From positions 124,001-188,000 of the forward strand of contig NZ_JBFRFB010000001.1 of the NCBI RefSeq assembly GCF_052114605.1: a stretch of DNA of 64,000 nt. The letters run 5' to 3'. The position numbers and the translations under genes were made by a program. This document shows positions 53,447 through 61,871 of the stretch, piece after piece. Positions within the stretch are counted from its first letter, which is position 1, and every line of letters begins with the position of its first letter. Under the pieces are notes generated by a model. That model was given only the letters and a program-made list of their open reading frames with translations, made no database searches and was not told the origin of the DNA. This DNA is from Microvirga sp052114605 (GTDB lineage Bacteria; Pseudomonadota; Alphaproteobacteria; Rhizobiales; Beijerinckiaceae).

Positions 53447-54936
53447 TCGCCGATCCGTTCGGGTAGCTTGTCTTCGTCTGCGAGGTTGGTGAAGCGGGTA
53501 ATGTCGGCCTGGAAGGCGAGCTGCACGGTGCCGGTGGGACCGTGACGCTGCTTGCCGATGATCACCTCGGCTTTACCGTGAACCTGATCCATTTCCGTCT
53601 GCCATTTGAAATATTCCTCGGTGCCCGGCTTAGGCTCCTTGTTCTTCAAATAGTACTCTTCGCGGTAAACGAACATGACCACGTCGGCGTCCTGCTCGAT
53701 CGAGCCCGATTCACGAAGGTCGGAGAGCTGCGGACGCTTGTCGTCGCGCGATTCCACCTGACGGGAGAGCTGGGAGAGCGCGATCAAGGGCACCGAGAGT
53801 TCCTTGGCGAGCGCCTTGAGGCCGGTGGTGATCTCGGTCAGCTCCTGCACGCGGTTCTCGCCCTTCTTCGACGAGCCTGAGAGCAGCTGAAGGTAGTCGA
53901 CGATGAGGACATCGAGGCCGCGCTGGCGCTTGAGGCGCCGCGCGCGGGCCGTGAGCTGCGCAATCGAGATGCCGCCGGTCTGGTCGATATAGAAAGGGAT
54001 CGACTGCATTTCACGGGCGGCTTCCGTGATCTTGTAGAAATCGTCCTCGCGCATATCGCCGCGGCGGATCTTGTAGGAGGGCACGCCCGATTGCTCGGCG
54101 ATGATACGGGTGGCGAGCTGTTCCGCCGACATTTCGAGAGAGAAGAAGCCGACAATGCCGCCATTGACGGTCTTTAAGTTACCGTCCTGCTGCTTCTCGG
54201 CCCGATAGGCCTTGGCGATGTTGAAGGCGATGTTCGTGACGAGCGAGGTCTTACCCATCGCCGGTCGGCCCGCGAGGATGACCAGATCGGACGGCTGAAG
54301 GCCGCCCAGCGACTTGTCGAGATCGATAAGCCCCGTCGAGACACCCGACAGCGCGCCTTCGCGCTTATAGGCAGCAGCCGCCATGTCGATGGCAGAGGTC
54401 AGCGCATCGGAGAAGCGCTGGAAGCCGCCATCGGTGCGGCCCGTCTCGGCAATGGAGTAGAGGCGGCGCTCGGCCTCTTCGATCTGATCGCGGGGCGAGC
54501 TCTCGACTGGCGCGTCGAAGGCCACGTTCACCAGGTCCTCGCCGATATTGATCAGGCTGCGGCGGACGGCGAGATCGTGGATGGTGCGGCCGTAATCCTC
54601 GGCATTGATGACGGTGGTCGCTTCGGCCGCGAGGCGGGCGAGGTATTGCGAGACCGTGACGCCGCCGAGATCCTGATCGCCGAGGAAGGTCTTCATGGTG
54701 ATCGGGGTCGCGACCTTGCCGGCCTTGATGAGGCTCGTGGCGACCTCATAGATGCGGCGGTGCAGATCCTCGATGAAATGCTCGGCCTCAAGGAAGTCGG
54801 AGACGCGGTAATAAGCGTCATTGTTGACCAGAATCGCACCCAGCAGCGCCTGCTCGGCCTCGATGTTGCTGGGGGGCATGCGAAACTGAGGCTCGGCGCT
54901 TTCGAGGCGGGCAATCAGGGCATTGGCGGTAGCCAT
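53443..54936 (-). CDS. dnaB: Replicative DNA helicase DnaB
   Basis: DnaB unwinds the chromosome at the replication fork. The 497-residue product has the N-terminal primase-binding domain (RMPPSNIEAEQALLGAILV) and Walker A in ILAGRPAMGKTSLV. VDYLQLLSG and LSQLSRQVESRDDKRPQLSD lead to the arginine-finger region. There is no sign of an intein. It heads the dnaB-alr-radA unit, after a terminator that follows rplI. Confidence 0.96.
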   Translation of the reverse strand: MATANALIARLESAEPQFRMPPSNIEAEQALLGAILVNNDAYYRVSDFLEAEHFIEDLHRRIYEVATSLIKAGKVATPITMKTFLGDQDLGGVTVSQYLARLAAEATTVINAEDYGRTIHDLAVRRSLINIGEDLVNVAFDAPVESSPRDQIEEAERRLYSIAETGRTDGGFQRFSDALTSAIDMAAAAYKREGALSGVSTGLIDLDKSLGGLQPSDLVILAGRPAMGKTSLVTNIAFNIAKAYRAEKQQDGNLKTVNGGIVGFFSLEMSAEQLATRIIAEQSGVPSYKIRRGDMREDDFYKITEAAREMQSIPFYIDQTGGISIAQLTARARRLKRQRGLDVLIVDYLQLLSGSSKKGENRVQELTEITTGLKALAKELSVPLIALSQLSRQVESRDDKRPQLSDLRESGSIEQDADVVMFVYREEYYLKNKEPKPGTEEYFKWQTEMDQVHGKAEVIIGKQRHGPTGTVQLAFQADITRFTNLADEDKLPERIGD

Positions 54937-55243
54937 CGGGCGCTCCGAAAACGAGGATAGGGGAAAGGTTCTTTAGACCCCAACTCGTGTCCGAAAGGTT
55001 GCCGCTCGGACACAGAATGGAGACTTGAGTAGCGCTGTCCTCATTGTCCTCAATACTCACACGCCCGATGTTTCGCCCAGTCTTCCCGCTTGACTCTGCA
55101 AGACTCGGAAGCGGCAACGAAAAAGGCGCCCTCCATCGAATCGACAGAGGGCGCCTATCTTAGAACAAAGCAAGAACCGATACAAGTTCCAGCTTAGCTC
55201 TCAATCGGTCCCGACTTAGGCCGGAACCGACACTAGGATAAAC
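54937..55243. other. Spacer between rplI and dnaB
   Basis: The 307-base spacer holds a terminator at 55118-55157 and a hairpin TGTCCGA/TCGGACA near 54987-55012, close to the dnaB start. A GAAC-N7-GAAC match at 55163-55177 lies upstream of the terminator. No gene is supported. Confidence 0.6.
55118..55157 (-). terminator. Intrinsic terminator after rplI
   Basis: AGGCGCCCTC and GAGGGCGCCT form a perfect ten-bp stem around 13 bases. On the leftward strand it is followed by a T-run. It separates the rpsF-rplI operon from dnaB. Confidence 0.85.
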
Positions 55244-55807
55244 TTAGAGCTCGACGTCGCCAGCCTCGGCGAGAGCCGCGCCGACCTCGAGACCGAGATC
55301 GTCGAGGTTGGTCTCTTCGCGGGTGGTGACTGCTTCACCGCGAGCCTGACGCTCGGCTTCCTCGGGGCTGCGGGCGATGTTCGCCGTCACCGTCACCTCG
55401 ACCTCCGGGTGGAGGGAGACCGGCACGCTGTGCAGGCCGAGGGTCTTGATCGGGGCGTTGAGAACGATCTGGTTGCGGTCGACCGTGAAGCCGCCCTCAG
55501 TCATCACGTCGGCGAGGTCGCGAGTCGAAACCGAACCGTAGAGCACGCCGGTCTCGCCGGACTGGCGCAGAAGGATGAAGCTCTGACCATTCAGCTTCTC
55601 GGCAACGGCTTCGGCTTCCTTGCGGCGCTCGAGGTTGCGGGTCTCGAGCTGGGCACGCTGAGCTTCGAAGTGCTTCTTGTTGGCCTCGTTGGCGCGCAGA
55701 GCCTTGCCGCGCGGCAGGAGGAAGTTGCGGGCGTAGCCCGAGCGAACCTTCACGGTTTCGCCCATCTGGCCGAGCTTTGCGACGCGCTCGAGAAGGATCA
55801 CTTCCAT
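55244..55807 (-). CDS. rplI: 50S ribosomal protein L9
   Basis: The 187-residue product begins with the universal L9 N-terminus EVILLERVAKLGQMGETVKV and RSGYARNFLLPRGKA. A long connecting helix (AQLETRNLERRKEAEAVAEK) leads to the C-terminal domain. It is longer than the 149 residues of E. coli L9, with an acidic tail as in related alphaproteobacteria. The ATG follows AAGGAGAA closely. Confidence 0.96.
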   Translation of the reverse strand: MEVILLERVAKLGQMGETVKVRSGYARNFLLPRGKALRANEANKKHFEAQRAQLETRNLERRKEAEAVAEKLNGQSFILLRQSGETGVLYGSVSTRDLADVMTEGGFTVDRNQIVLNAPIKTLGLHSVPVSLHPEVEVTVTANIARSPEEAERQARGEAVTTREETNLDDLGLEVGAALAEAGDVEL

Positions 55808-55825
55808 GGGTATTCTCCTTTGATA

Positions 55826-56809
55826 TCAGATTGAAGGGGTTGGGGGTTGTTTCGGCCGGTCGCCGCTGATGCGGCGGCGCAGGCCAAAGGCAGTATCGGC
55901 AAGGCCGAATAGGAACAGGGCGAAGATCATGATGCCCTGGGTCAGAAACAGCAGCACATAAAGACCTGCCAGCAGGAAGCCACGGCTTGGCCTCCCTTGC
56001 GTGCGGTCGTGGATCGCGGCGAGGCCCTGGAGCGCGAAAGCCATGAAGAGGGCTCCTGCGACGCTATACGTCAAGACCCCGATCAATGTGTCGGGGGTAA
56101 AGATCTGCGTCCCAGCGAAAGCCGCAAATCCAAGGATTCCGACGGTGAGGGGCATCCTGAAACTTGCAACGTTAGGCCAGGGACGAGCGAGTCGGCCTGA
56201 CATCAGGACGACTCGTCCCGCCAAATACAGATATATCGTCAAGAGAATTGTATAGAGGGAGGAAAATGCGAACGGCAGGAGTTTAGCCATCCGAACCGAC
56301 TGGCGCTGCAGGTCGCTCTCGGCGGAAGGCTCCATGCCGTTCTGCACACGCCAAGTCTCGATCATACCGACGGTTTGACTGGTTTCCTTGAGGGATAGTT
56401 GATGAAAGGCGTCAAAGTCGCCACTTACGGCAAGAGAGATCACCGCGACAAACGATATTGCAGCCGTGAGAGCAACCCAAGTCATGAGGCGCCCGAGCGG
56501 ATACCATTCGGTAATGCCATCGGGTTCAGTCCGTCCGAGCAGGGCCAAGTAAGATAGCCACCACGCGGGGATCCCGGTCGCGAGTGCGAAAGCGAGACCG
56601 CTCAACGGAGAAAGTACAATAGCAATTGTGATGCCGCCGATCAGGGAGGCAATCAGGCCGGAGCGATGATTCCAGCCAAGGGCGACGATCAATACGGGAA
56701 TGGGCGCGAGAAAATAGAGCATGAAGGCAAGCGGAGTCGCTTTGACGACCACCATTGTCAAAAGGGCCGATACGAGGCCCGCGCCTATGCCTGTCGCGAT
56801 AAAGTTCAT
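55826..56809 (-). CDS. DUF2232 multi-pass membrane protein
   Basis: The product of about 327 residues has eight or so hydrophobic helices. It matches DUF2232, a family of bacterial membrane proteins of unknown function often placed between rpsR and rplI in alphaproteobacteria. I start at ATG 56809 (MNFIATGIGAGLVSALL); an ATG 24 bases upstream is also in frame. Its 3' end is 18 bases from the rplI ATG, so it is in the ribosomal-protein operon. Confidence 0.85.
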   Translation of the reverse strand: MNFIATGIGAGLVSALLTMVVVKATPLAFMLYFLAPIPVLIVALGWNHRSGLIASLIGGITIAIVLSPLSGLAFALATGIPAWWLSYLALLGRTEPDGITEWYPLGRLMTWVALTAAISFVAVISLAVSGDFDAFHQLSLKETSQTVGMIETWRVQNGMEPSAESDLQRQSVRMAKLLPFAFSSLYTILLTIYLYLAGRVVLMSGRLARPWPNVASFRMPLTVGILGFAAFAGTQIFTPDTLIGVLTYSVAGALFMAFALQGLAAIHDRTQGRPSRGFLLAGLYVLLFLTQGIMIFALFLFGLADTAFGLRRRISGDRPKQPPTPSI

Positions 56810-56900
56810 GGTTCTCGCTGTCCCGCTGCTCATCGGCAGGGTTAGGGGCGTCTGCCCCAACTGACCCGGCGGGTTTTCACCACTGGGCGAAAGGTGGAAA

Positions 56901-56925
56901 GGCGGGCCGCGTGTAGCGGCCCGCC
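56901..56925 (-). terminator. Hairpin between rpsR and the DUF2232 gene
   Basis: GGCGGGCCGC and GCGGCCCGCC pair perfectly around five bases just downstream of the rpsR stop. Leftward, TTTCC follows, too few T's for a full terminator. It may reduce expression of the downstream genes. Confidence 0.6.
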
Positions 56926-56933
56926 CGGTAGTC

Positions 56934-57194
56934 TTAGCGGATCACGTAGGGCAGCAGGCCCAGGAAGCGGGCGCGCTTGATCGCCTGGGCGAGTTCACGC
57001 TGCTTCTTGGCCGACACGGCCGTGATGCGGGAAGGAACGATCTTGCCGCGCTCGGAAATGTAGCGGGACAGGAGCTTCGTGTCCTTGTAGTCGATCTTCG
57101 GCGCGTTCGGGCCGGAGAACGGGCAGGTCTTGCGACGACGGAAGAACGGACGGCGACCGCCGCCGGCTGCGCCACCAGTAGCACCAAATGCCAT
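56934..57194 (-). CDS. rpsR: 30S ribosomal protein S18
   Basis: The 86-residue basic protein starts with a Gly-rich lead and carries RRRKTCPFSG, IDYKDTKLLSRYISERGKIV and GLLPYVIR, the S18 core. It forms a heterodimer with S6, whose gene precedes it by two bases on the same strand. Confidence 0.97.
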   Translation of the reverse strand: MAFGATGGAAGGGRRPFFRRRKTCPFSGPNAPKIDYKDTKLLSRYISERGKIVPSRITAVSAKKQRELAQAIKRARFLGLLPYVIR

Positions 57195-57196
57195 GA

Positions 57197-57601
57197 TTAA
57201 GCCTCCTCGCCTTCGCTGCCGCCTTCAAAGCCGCCGCCGTCGCGCTCACGGCGCTCACGGTCCTTGCGCTCATCGCGGTCGCGCTTCTGCATCATCACGG
57301 ACGGCTCGGTCTCGAGCTCTTCCACGCGGATGGTCATGAAGCGAAGGATGTCTTCGTTGATGCGCATCTGGCGTTCCATCTCGGCAACCGCCGGGGCGGG
57401 AGCGTTGACGTTGAACAGCGTGAAATGCGCCTTGCGGTTCTTCTTGATGCGGTAGGCCAGGGACTTGATGCCCCACATCTCGGTCTTGTCGATGGTGCCG
57501 CCATTCTGTTCGATGACGCCCTTGTACTGGTCGACCATTGCTTCGACCTGCTGCGGGGTGACATCCTGGCGAGCCATGAAGATATGCTCATAGAGAGGCA
57601 T
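57197..57601 (-). CDS. rpsF: 30S ribosomal protein S6
   Basis: S6 binds S18 in the small-subunit platform. The 134-residue product begins PLYEHIFMARQDVTPQQVEA and has KTEMWGIKSLAYRIKKNRKA, diagnostic of S6. An Arg/Glu-rich tail of about 25 residues ends in EGEEA. It is the first gene of the leftward ribosomal operon, preceded by a likely promoter at 57817-57845. Confidence 0.97.
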   Translation of the reverse strand: MPLYEHIFMARQDVTPQQVEAMVDQYKGVIEQNGGTIDKTEMWGIKSLAYRIKKNRKAHFTLFNVNAPAPAVAEMERQMRINEDILRFMTIRVEELETEPSVMMQKRDRDERKDRERRERDGGGFEGGSEGEEA

Positions 57602-57816
57602 AGTGGGCCTTTCTCAGGTTTGAGGTTAGGCCTAAGCACTGCTTATCGAAGCGATCAGGCCGGTTTCGCGCGTCCGATCGGCGCCAAGCCCTTCGAGCCT
57701 GCAAGGCCCGAGCGGTTGTCGAAGGCGGAGACACGGGACGACGGGTCTTTGAGAACCCTGCATGGCCAAGCCATACCGTCCGTTCAGCCCCCGGCCGGAG
57801 CGAACGCGAAGCGGGG

Positions 57817-57845
57817 GCTATAGGCGATTTGTTTGCAAAATGCAA
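57817..57845 (-). promoter_or_regulatory. Candidate sigma-70 promoter of rpsF-rpsR
   Basis: Read leftward, TTGCAT (57845-57840) and TATAGC (57822-57817) are 17 bases apart, the ideal spacing. Transcription would start near 57810 and give a 5' leader of about 210 bases before rpsF. Confidence 0.55.
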
Positions 57846-57886
57846 ATGCGTTGACGTGGAGCAAACGCCTAGTTCATCCCGCCGCC

Positions 57887-57975
57887 CGTCATTACCGGAC
57901 TCGTGCCGGTGATCCCGACGGCTTGAAGTGCCGTGCTTTTCCAATCGGGATGCCCGGGACAAGCCCGCCATGACG
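57887..57975. repeat. Bimodular palindromic repeat, copy 2
   Basis: The element has CGTCAT and ATGACG ends, a first module built on GTGCCGGTGATCCCGA, and a second built on CCCGGGACAAGCCCG. It aligns with 27915-28006 along its length, including the spacer with its shared GCTTTTC part. It lies between rpsF and pdxJ. Confidence 0.8.
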
Positions 57976-58061
57976 GCAAGGGGCTGTCTTTACCGTTGAT
58001 AGCCATGCCAGCCAAGAAACAGGTCTATGGTCAACTACTCCGTCTAGGCTAAAACAATCGT

Positions 58062-58820
58062 ATGAAAGCTCCTCCTCTTCGCCTCGGCGTCAATATCGAC
58101 CACGTCGCAACCGTCCGGAACGCCCGCGGCGGGCATCAACCCGATCCGATCCGGGCGGCCCATATGGCCGTGCTGGCCGGGGCCGACGGCATTACGGCCC
58201 ATTTGCGGGAAGACCGGCGGCATATCCGGGATCAGGACATGGAGCGCCTGAAAAGGCAGCTTTTCGTGCCGCTCAATTTCGAGATGGCAGCGACGCCGGA
58301 GATGATCGGCATCGCCTTGCGCATCCACCCCCATGCCTGCTGTCTCGTGCCGGAAAAGCGCGAGGAGCGGACCACCGAAGGGGGCCTCGACATTATCGGC
58401 GGCGCTTCCCATCTGCGGCCGATGATTCAGCAGCTGAAAGGCGAGGGCATTCGCGTGTCCCTCTTCGTGGAGCCGGAAGTCGCGGTGATGGATGCCGCCT
58501 GCGACCTCGGTGCTCCCGTCGTCGAGCTCCACACGGGCACCTATTGCGAGGCTGTGGTCGAAGGGGATCAGGCCAGGATCGACCGCGAGCTGGAGCGCCT
58601 GCGCCGGGCGGCGGAGCATGGTGCCCGCATCGGCCTCGAAATCCATGCCGGCCATGGGCTTGCCCTGGATTCGGTTAGGCCCGTGGCGGCCATTCCGCAG
58701 ATCGTGGAGCTGAATATCGGCCATTCCCTCATCGGAGAGGCCATTTTCGTGGGGCTCGACGAGGCTGTGCGCTCCATGCGCGCCGCCATGGACGAGGGCC
58801 GGGCACGGGTGGGTGCATGA
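58062..58820 (+). CDS. pdxJ: Pyridoxine 5'-phosphate synthase PdxJ
   Basis: PdxJ makes pyridoxine 5'-phosphate from deoxyxylulose phosphate and aminoacetone phosphate. The 252-residue protein is a (beta/alpha)8 barrel with GVNIDHVATVRNARGG, HLREDRRHI, ELHTGTYCEA and EIHAGHGLA. Its stop overlaps the acpS start (ATGA). It is the first gene of the pdxJ-acpS pair leading to lepB. Confidence 0.96.
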   Translation: MKAPPLRLGVNIDHVATVRNARGGHQPDPIRAAHMAVLAGADGITAHLREDRRHIRDQDMERLKRQLFVPLNFEMAATPEMIGIALRIHPHACCLVPEKREERTTEGGLDIIGGASHLRPMIQQLKGEGIRVSLFVEPEVAVMDAACDLGAPVVELHTGTYCEAVVEGDQARIDRELERLRRAAEHGARIGLEIHAGHGLALDSVRPVAAIPQIVELNIGHSLIGEAIFVGLDEAVRSMRAAMDEGRARVGA

Positions 58821-59248
58821 TTCTGGGTATCGGGTCCGACCTCTGCGACATCCGCCGCATCGAGCGCTCCCTCGAACGGTTCGGGGATCGTTTCACTCAC
58901 CGGATCTATACGGAGGGCGAACGGGCCCGCAGCGACCGCCGGGCCGCGCGCGCGCCGTCCTATGCGAGGCGCTTCGCCGCCAAGGAGGCCTGTTCGAAGG
59001 CTTTGGGCACAGGCTTGAGCCATGGCGTGTTCTGGCGGGACATGGAAGTGGTCAACCTGCCCACCGGGCGGCCCACGATGCGCCTGACGGGCGGTGCGCT
59101 GGAGCGCCTGCGCGCCATGACGCCCGAGGACCATGAGGCGGTGGTCCATGTCTCACTGACGGACGATCCGCCGCTGGCGCAAGCGTTTGTGATCATCGAA
59201 GCACTCCCCATAAAGGAGAAGGCTGCGTTGCGGCACGACCCGCCATAG
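58817..59248 (+). CDS. acpS: Holo-[acyl-carrier-protein] synthase AcpS
   Basis: AcpS attaches phosphopantetheine to ACP. The 143-residue product has the metal motif GIGSDLCDIRRIERSLERFG and the catalytic RFAAKEACSKALGTG. Length and motifs are typical. Its ATG overlaps pdxJ; an 18-bp hairpin follows before lepB. Confidence 0.95.
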   Translation: MILGIGSDLCDIRRIERSLERFGDRFTHRIYTEGERARSDRRAARAPSYARRFAAKEACSKALGTGLSHGVFWRDMEVVNLPTGRPTMRLTGGALERLRAMTPEDHEAVVHVSLTDDPPLAQAFVIIEALPIKEKAALRHDPP

Positions 59249-59307
59249 GCTAGAGCTGTGCCCGTGGAGCGGGCCTGCCCGGCACCAAGCCACGCGGCTC
59301 GACATCT

Positions 59308-59354
59308 CCGAGAGCGGTTTGCACTCCTGCGCAAGAAGTGCAAACCGCTCTCGG
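59308..59354. other. 18-bp perfect inverted repeat ahead of lepB
   Basis: CCGAGAGCGGTTTGCACT at 59308-59325 and AGTGCAAACCGCTCTCGG at 59337-59354 pair without mismatch around 11 bases. There is no T-run. It sits about 60 bases before the lepB start in the spacer that would be the leader of lepB-rnc-era. Confidence 0.75.
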
Positions 59355-59414
59355 CTGCCGTGACAATAGACGGTGGTTCAAGCCATCGCATCCCTCAATC
59401 AAGGGTCGATCACA

Positions 59415-60194
59415 GTGAGCGACAACGTCAAGCAAACCATGGGTAGCACCGTGAAGAAAAAGGAAGAAGAAGGCCTCTGGGAGACCATCAAGGTCATCAT
59501 CCAGGCTCTCTTGATCGCGGTCGTCGTCCGCACCGTGCTGTTCCAGCCCTTCAACATCCCATCGGGATCGCTGATCCCGACCCTGCTGATCGGCGACTAT
59601 CTCTTCGTCTCGAAATACGCCTACGGCTATTCGAAGCACTCGATTCCGTTCAGCCCACCGGTCTTCTCAGGCCGCATCTTTGGCTCTGAGCCGAAGCGGG
59701 GCGACATCGCGGTCTTTAAGCTGCCGAAGGACAACTCCACCGACTACATCAAGCGAGTGGTGGGCCTGCCGGGCGACCGGATCCAGGTTCTCGGCGGCGT
59801 GCTGCACATCAACGGCCAGCCGGTGCAGCGCGAGCGAGTGGAGGATTACCAGACGGTGGACGATTTCGGCCGCCAGACGGCCGTGCCGCGCTACAAAGAA
59901 ACGTTCCCGGACGGCTCCAGCCACTTCGTCATCGAGCTGAAGGGCGACCGCGCCTATTGGGACAATACCGATGTCTACACGGTGAAGCCCAATCATTACT
60001 TTATGATGGGCGACAACCGGGACAATTCCACCGACTCGCGTGACGAGGCGAGCGTCGGGCAGGTTCCGGCCGAGAACCTCGTGGGCCGCGCCGAGATCAT
60101 CTTCTTCTCCATCGACGAGAACGCATCCCTGTGGCGGCCCTGGGAATGGCCCCAGCTGATCCGCTGGAACAGGATCTTCGAGCGGATTAAGTAG
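59415..60194 (+). CDS. lepB: Signal peptidase I
   Basis: LepB cleaves Sec signal peptides in the inner membrane. The 259-residue product has one N-terminal helix (TIKVIIQALLIAVVVRTVLF), the nucleophile serine in FNIPSGSLIPTL, where most relatives have SGSM, and the catalytic lysine in DYIKRVVGLPGD. MGDNRDNSTDSR marks the C-terminal box. The start is uncertain: GTG 59415, ATG 59439 and GTG 59373 are in frame. rnc follows three bases later. Confidence 0.94.
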   Translation: MSDNVKQTMGSTVKKKEEEGLWETIKVIIQALLIAVVVRTVLFQPFNIPSGSLIPTLLIGDYLFVSKYAYGYSKHSIPFSPPVFSGRIFGSEPKRGDIAVFKLPKDNSTDYIKRVVGLPGDRIQVLGGVLHINGQPVQRERVEDYQTVDDFGRQTAVPRYKETFPDGSSHFVIELKGDRAYWDNTDVYTVKPNHYFMMGDNRDNSTDSRDEASVGQVPAENLVGRAEIIFFSIDENASLWRPWEWPQLIRWNRIFERIK

Positions 60195-60197
60195 CCC

Positions 60198-60908
60198 GTG
60201 GCCCGTCGCAAATCGAACCTCGCTGAGCTGGTCAACAAGCTCGAATACAAATTCCGGAATGATGAACTCCTGGAGGAAGCGCTCACCCATGTGAGCGCTC
60301 CGAAATCCGGCGGTAAGAGCTATCAGCGGCTGGAGTTTCTCGGTGACCGTGTCCTTGGTCTCGCCATCGCCGAGATCCTGTACAAGACCTTTCCCAAGGC
60401 TCCCGAGGGCGAAATGTCCCGCCGCCTCGCCGAGCTGGTGCGTCGCGAAAGCTGCGCCGAGATCGCCATCACTTGGGATGTCGGCCCCTATCTCAAGCTT
60501 GGCGCAGGTGAAGTGCATTCCGGCGAGCGCCGCAACCAGACGATCCTGGCGGATGTCTGCGAGGCGATCATCGGTGCCGTGTTCATGGACGGAGGCTACG
60601 AGGCCGCCAGGGACTTGGTAGAGCGCGCCTTCAAGGACATGCTGGACTCGCCCCGGCGCCCCTTGCGCGATCCCAAGAGCGTCCTGCAGGAATGGGCGCA
60701 AGGACGGGGGCTGCCCCCGCCGACCTATACGATCGCCGAACAGATCGGGCCGGACCACGCACCGAAATTCCGGATCATGGTGGCGGTGAAGGGCGCGGAA
60801 ACGGCATTCGGCCACGGCACATCGAAGCGCATCGCGGAACAGGCCGCCGCGCGAAGCCTTCTCTTAAGAGAGGGCGTCTGGAAGGAAGAAGAGCATGGAG
60901 CAGCCTGA
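60198..60908 (+). CDS. rnc: Ribonuclease III
   Basis: RNase III cuts double-stranded RNA, including rRNA precursors. The 236-residue product has RLEFLGDRVLG (residues 44-54) and further acidic catalytic residues in DVCEAIIGAVFMDGG, with a double-stranded-RNA-binding domain from about residue 160 (DPKSVLQEWAQGRGLPPP). It starts with GTG three bases after lepB and overlaps era by 14 bases. Confidence 0.96.
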   Translation: MARRKSNLAELVNKLEYKFRNDELLEEALTHVSAPKSGGKSYQRLEFLGDRVLGLAIAEILYKTFPKAPEGEMSRRLAELVRRESCAEIAITWDVGPYLKLGAGEVHSGERRNQTILADVCEAIIGAVFMDGGYEAARDLVERAFKDMLDSPRRPLRDPKSVLQEWAQGRGLPPPTYTIAEQIGPDHAPKFRIMVAVKGAETAFGHGTSKRIAEQAAARSLLLREGVWKEEEHGAA

Positions 60909-61809
60909 AGCCACCAACATGAAAGCGGGTTTCGTTGCCCTCATCGGCGCACCCAATGCGGGCAAGTCGACCCTGCTGAATTCGCTGGTGGGCTCGAAGG
61001 TCTCCATCGTCTCGCGCAAGGTTCAGACCACCCGCGCCCTGGTGCGCGGAATCGCCATCGAAGGCGATGCGCAGATCGTCTTCGTGGACACCCCCGGCAT
61101 CTTCAAGCCGAAGCGCCGCCTCGACCGGGCCATGGTGACATCGGCCTGGGGCGGAGCAGGGGACGCGGATGTGATCGCGCTGCTCCTCGACGTCCGCAAA
61201 GGCGTCGACGAGGAAGCCGAGGCCATTCTTGAGAAGCTGCCTGATCTGAAGCAACCTAAGGTGCTGATCCTCAACAAGATCGACCTGATCGAGCGCTCGA
61301 AGCTTTTGGACATCGCGGCCAAGCTTAACGAGAAGGTACCGTTCCTACACACCTTCATGATCTCGGCGCTCAAAGGCGACGGCATCGAGAAACTTAAGCG
61401 TCAGCTTGCCGAGCTGATGCCTGAAGGCCATTGGCTCTATCCGGAGGACCAGATTTCGGATGCGCCGCTACGCATGCTTGCCGCCGAGATCACCCGCGAG
61501 AAAATCTACGAGCGCCTGCACGAAGAGCTACCCTATCAGTCCACCGTCGAGACGGACCAGTGGCAGCAGCGCCCGGATGGCTCCGTGCGGATAGAGCAAA
61601 CGGTTTTCGTGGAGCGCGACAGCCAGCGCAAGATCGTCCTCGGCAAGGGCGGCCAGACGATCAAGGCTATTGGACAGGCTGCCCGTAAAGAAATTTCCGA
61701 GGTCGCGGAGGCGCCTGTGCACCTCTTCATCTTCGTGAAGGTGCGCGAAAACTGGAGCGACGATCCGGAGCGCTATCGCGAGATGGGTCTGGAATTCCCG
61801 CGCGGCTGA
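60895..61809 (+). CDS. era: Ribosome assembly GTPase Era
   Basis: Era binds the 3' end of 16S rRNA during 30S maturation. The 304-residue protein has G1 GAPNAGKST (18-26), DTPGI and NKIDL, then a C-terminal KH domain with IVLGKGGQTIKAIG. The first eight residues before MKAGFVALIG are not conserved, so the true start could be the ATG at 60919. A bidirectional terminator follows. Confidence 0.96.
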   Translation: MEQPEATNMKAGFVALIGAPNAGKSTLLNSLVGSKVSIVSRKVQTTRALVRGIAIEGDAQIVFVDTPGIFKPKRRLDRAMVTSAWGGAGDADVIALLLDVRKGVDEEAEAILEKLPDLKQPKVLILNKIDLIERSKLLDIAAKLNEKVPFLHTFMISALKGDGIEKLKRQLAELMPEGHWLYPEDQISDAPLRMLAAEITREKIYERLHEELPYQSTVETDQWQQRPDGSVRIEQTVFVERDSQRKIVLGKGGQTIKAIGQAARKEISEVAEAPVHLFIFVKVRENWSDDPERYREMGLEFPRG

Positions 61810-61831
61810 TTGCGCCGCTCCCGGAATAAGG

Positions 61832-61867
61832 AAAAGCCGCGAGAGGTTTCGCCCTCTCGCGGCTTTT
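61832..61867. terminator. Bidirectional intrinsic terminator
   Basis: AAAAGCCGCGAGAGG pairs with CCTCTCGCGGCTTTT around six bases. The A-run and T-run suit both era on the plus strand and the OmpA-type gene on the minus strand. Confidence 0.9.
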
Positions 61868-61871
61868 GTCT

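Larger units (their letters stand above)
57602..58061. other. Divergent spacer between rpsF and pdxJ
   Basis: This 460-base spacer has no gene. It holds the rpsF promoter candidate, a leader of about 200 bases with pairing segments, and the bimodular repeat at 57887-57975. A hairpin AGCCCCC/GGGGGCT lies at 57786-57819. Confidence 0.7.

Noticed and set aside
55163..55177. GAAC-N7-GAAC match resembling the alphaproteobacterial LexA box
   Set aside because: It lies upstream of the rplI terminator relative to dnaB, so it is unlikely to control dnaB, and about two matches are expected by chance in 64 kb.
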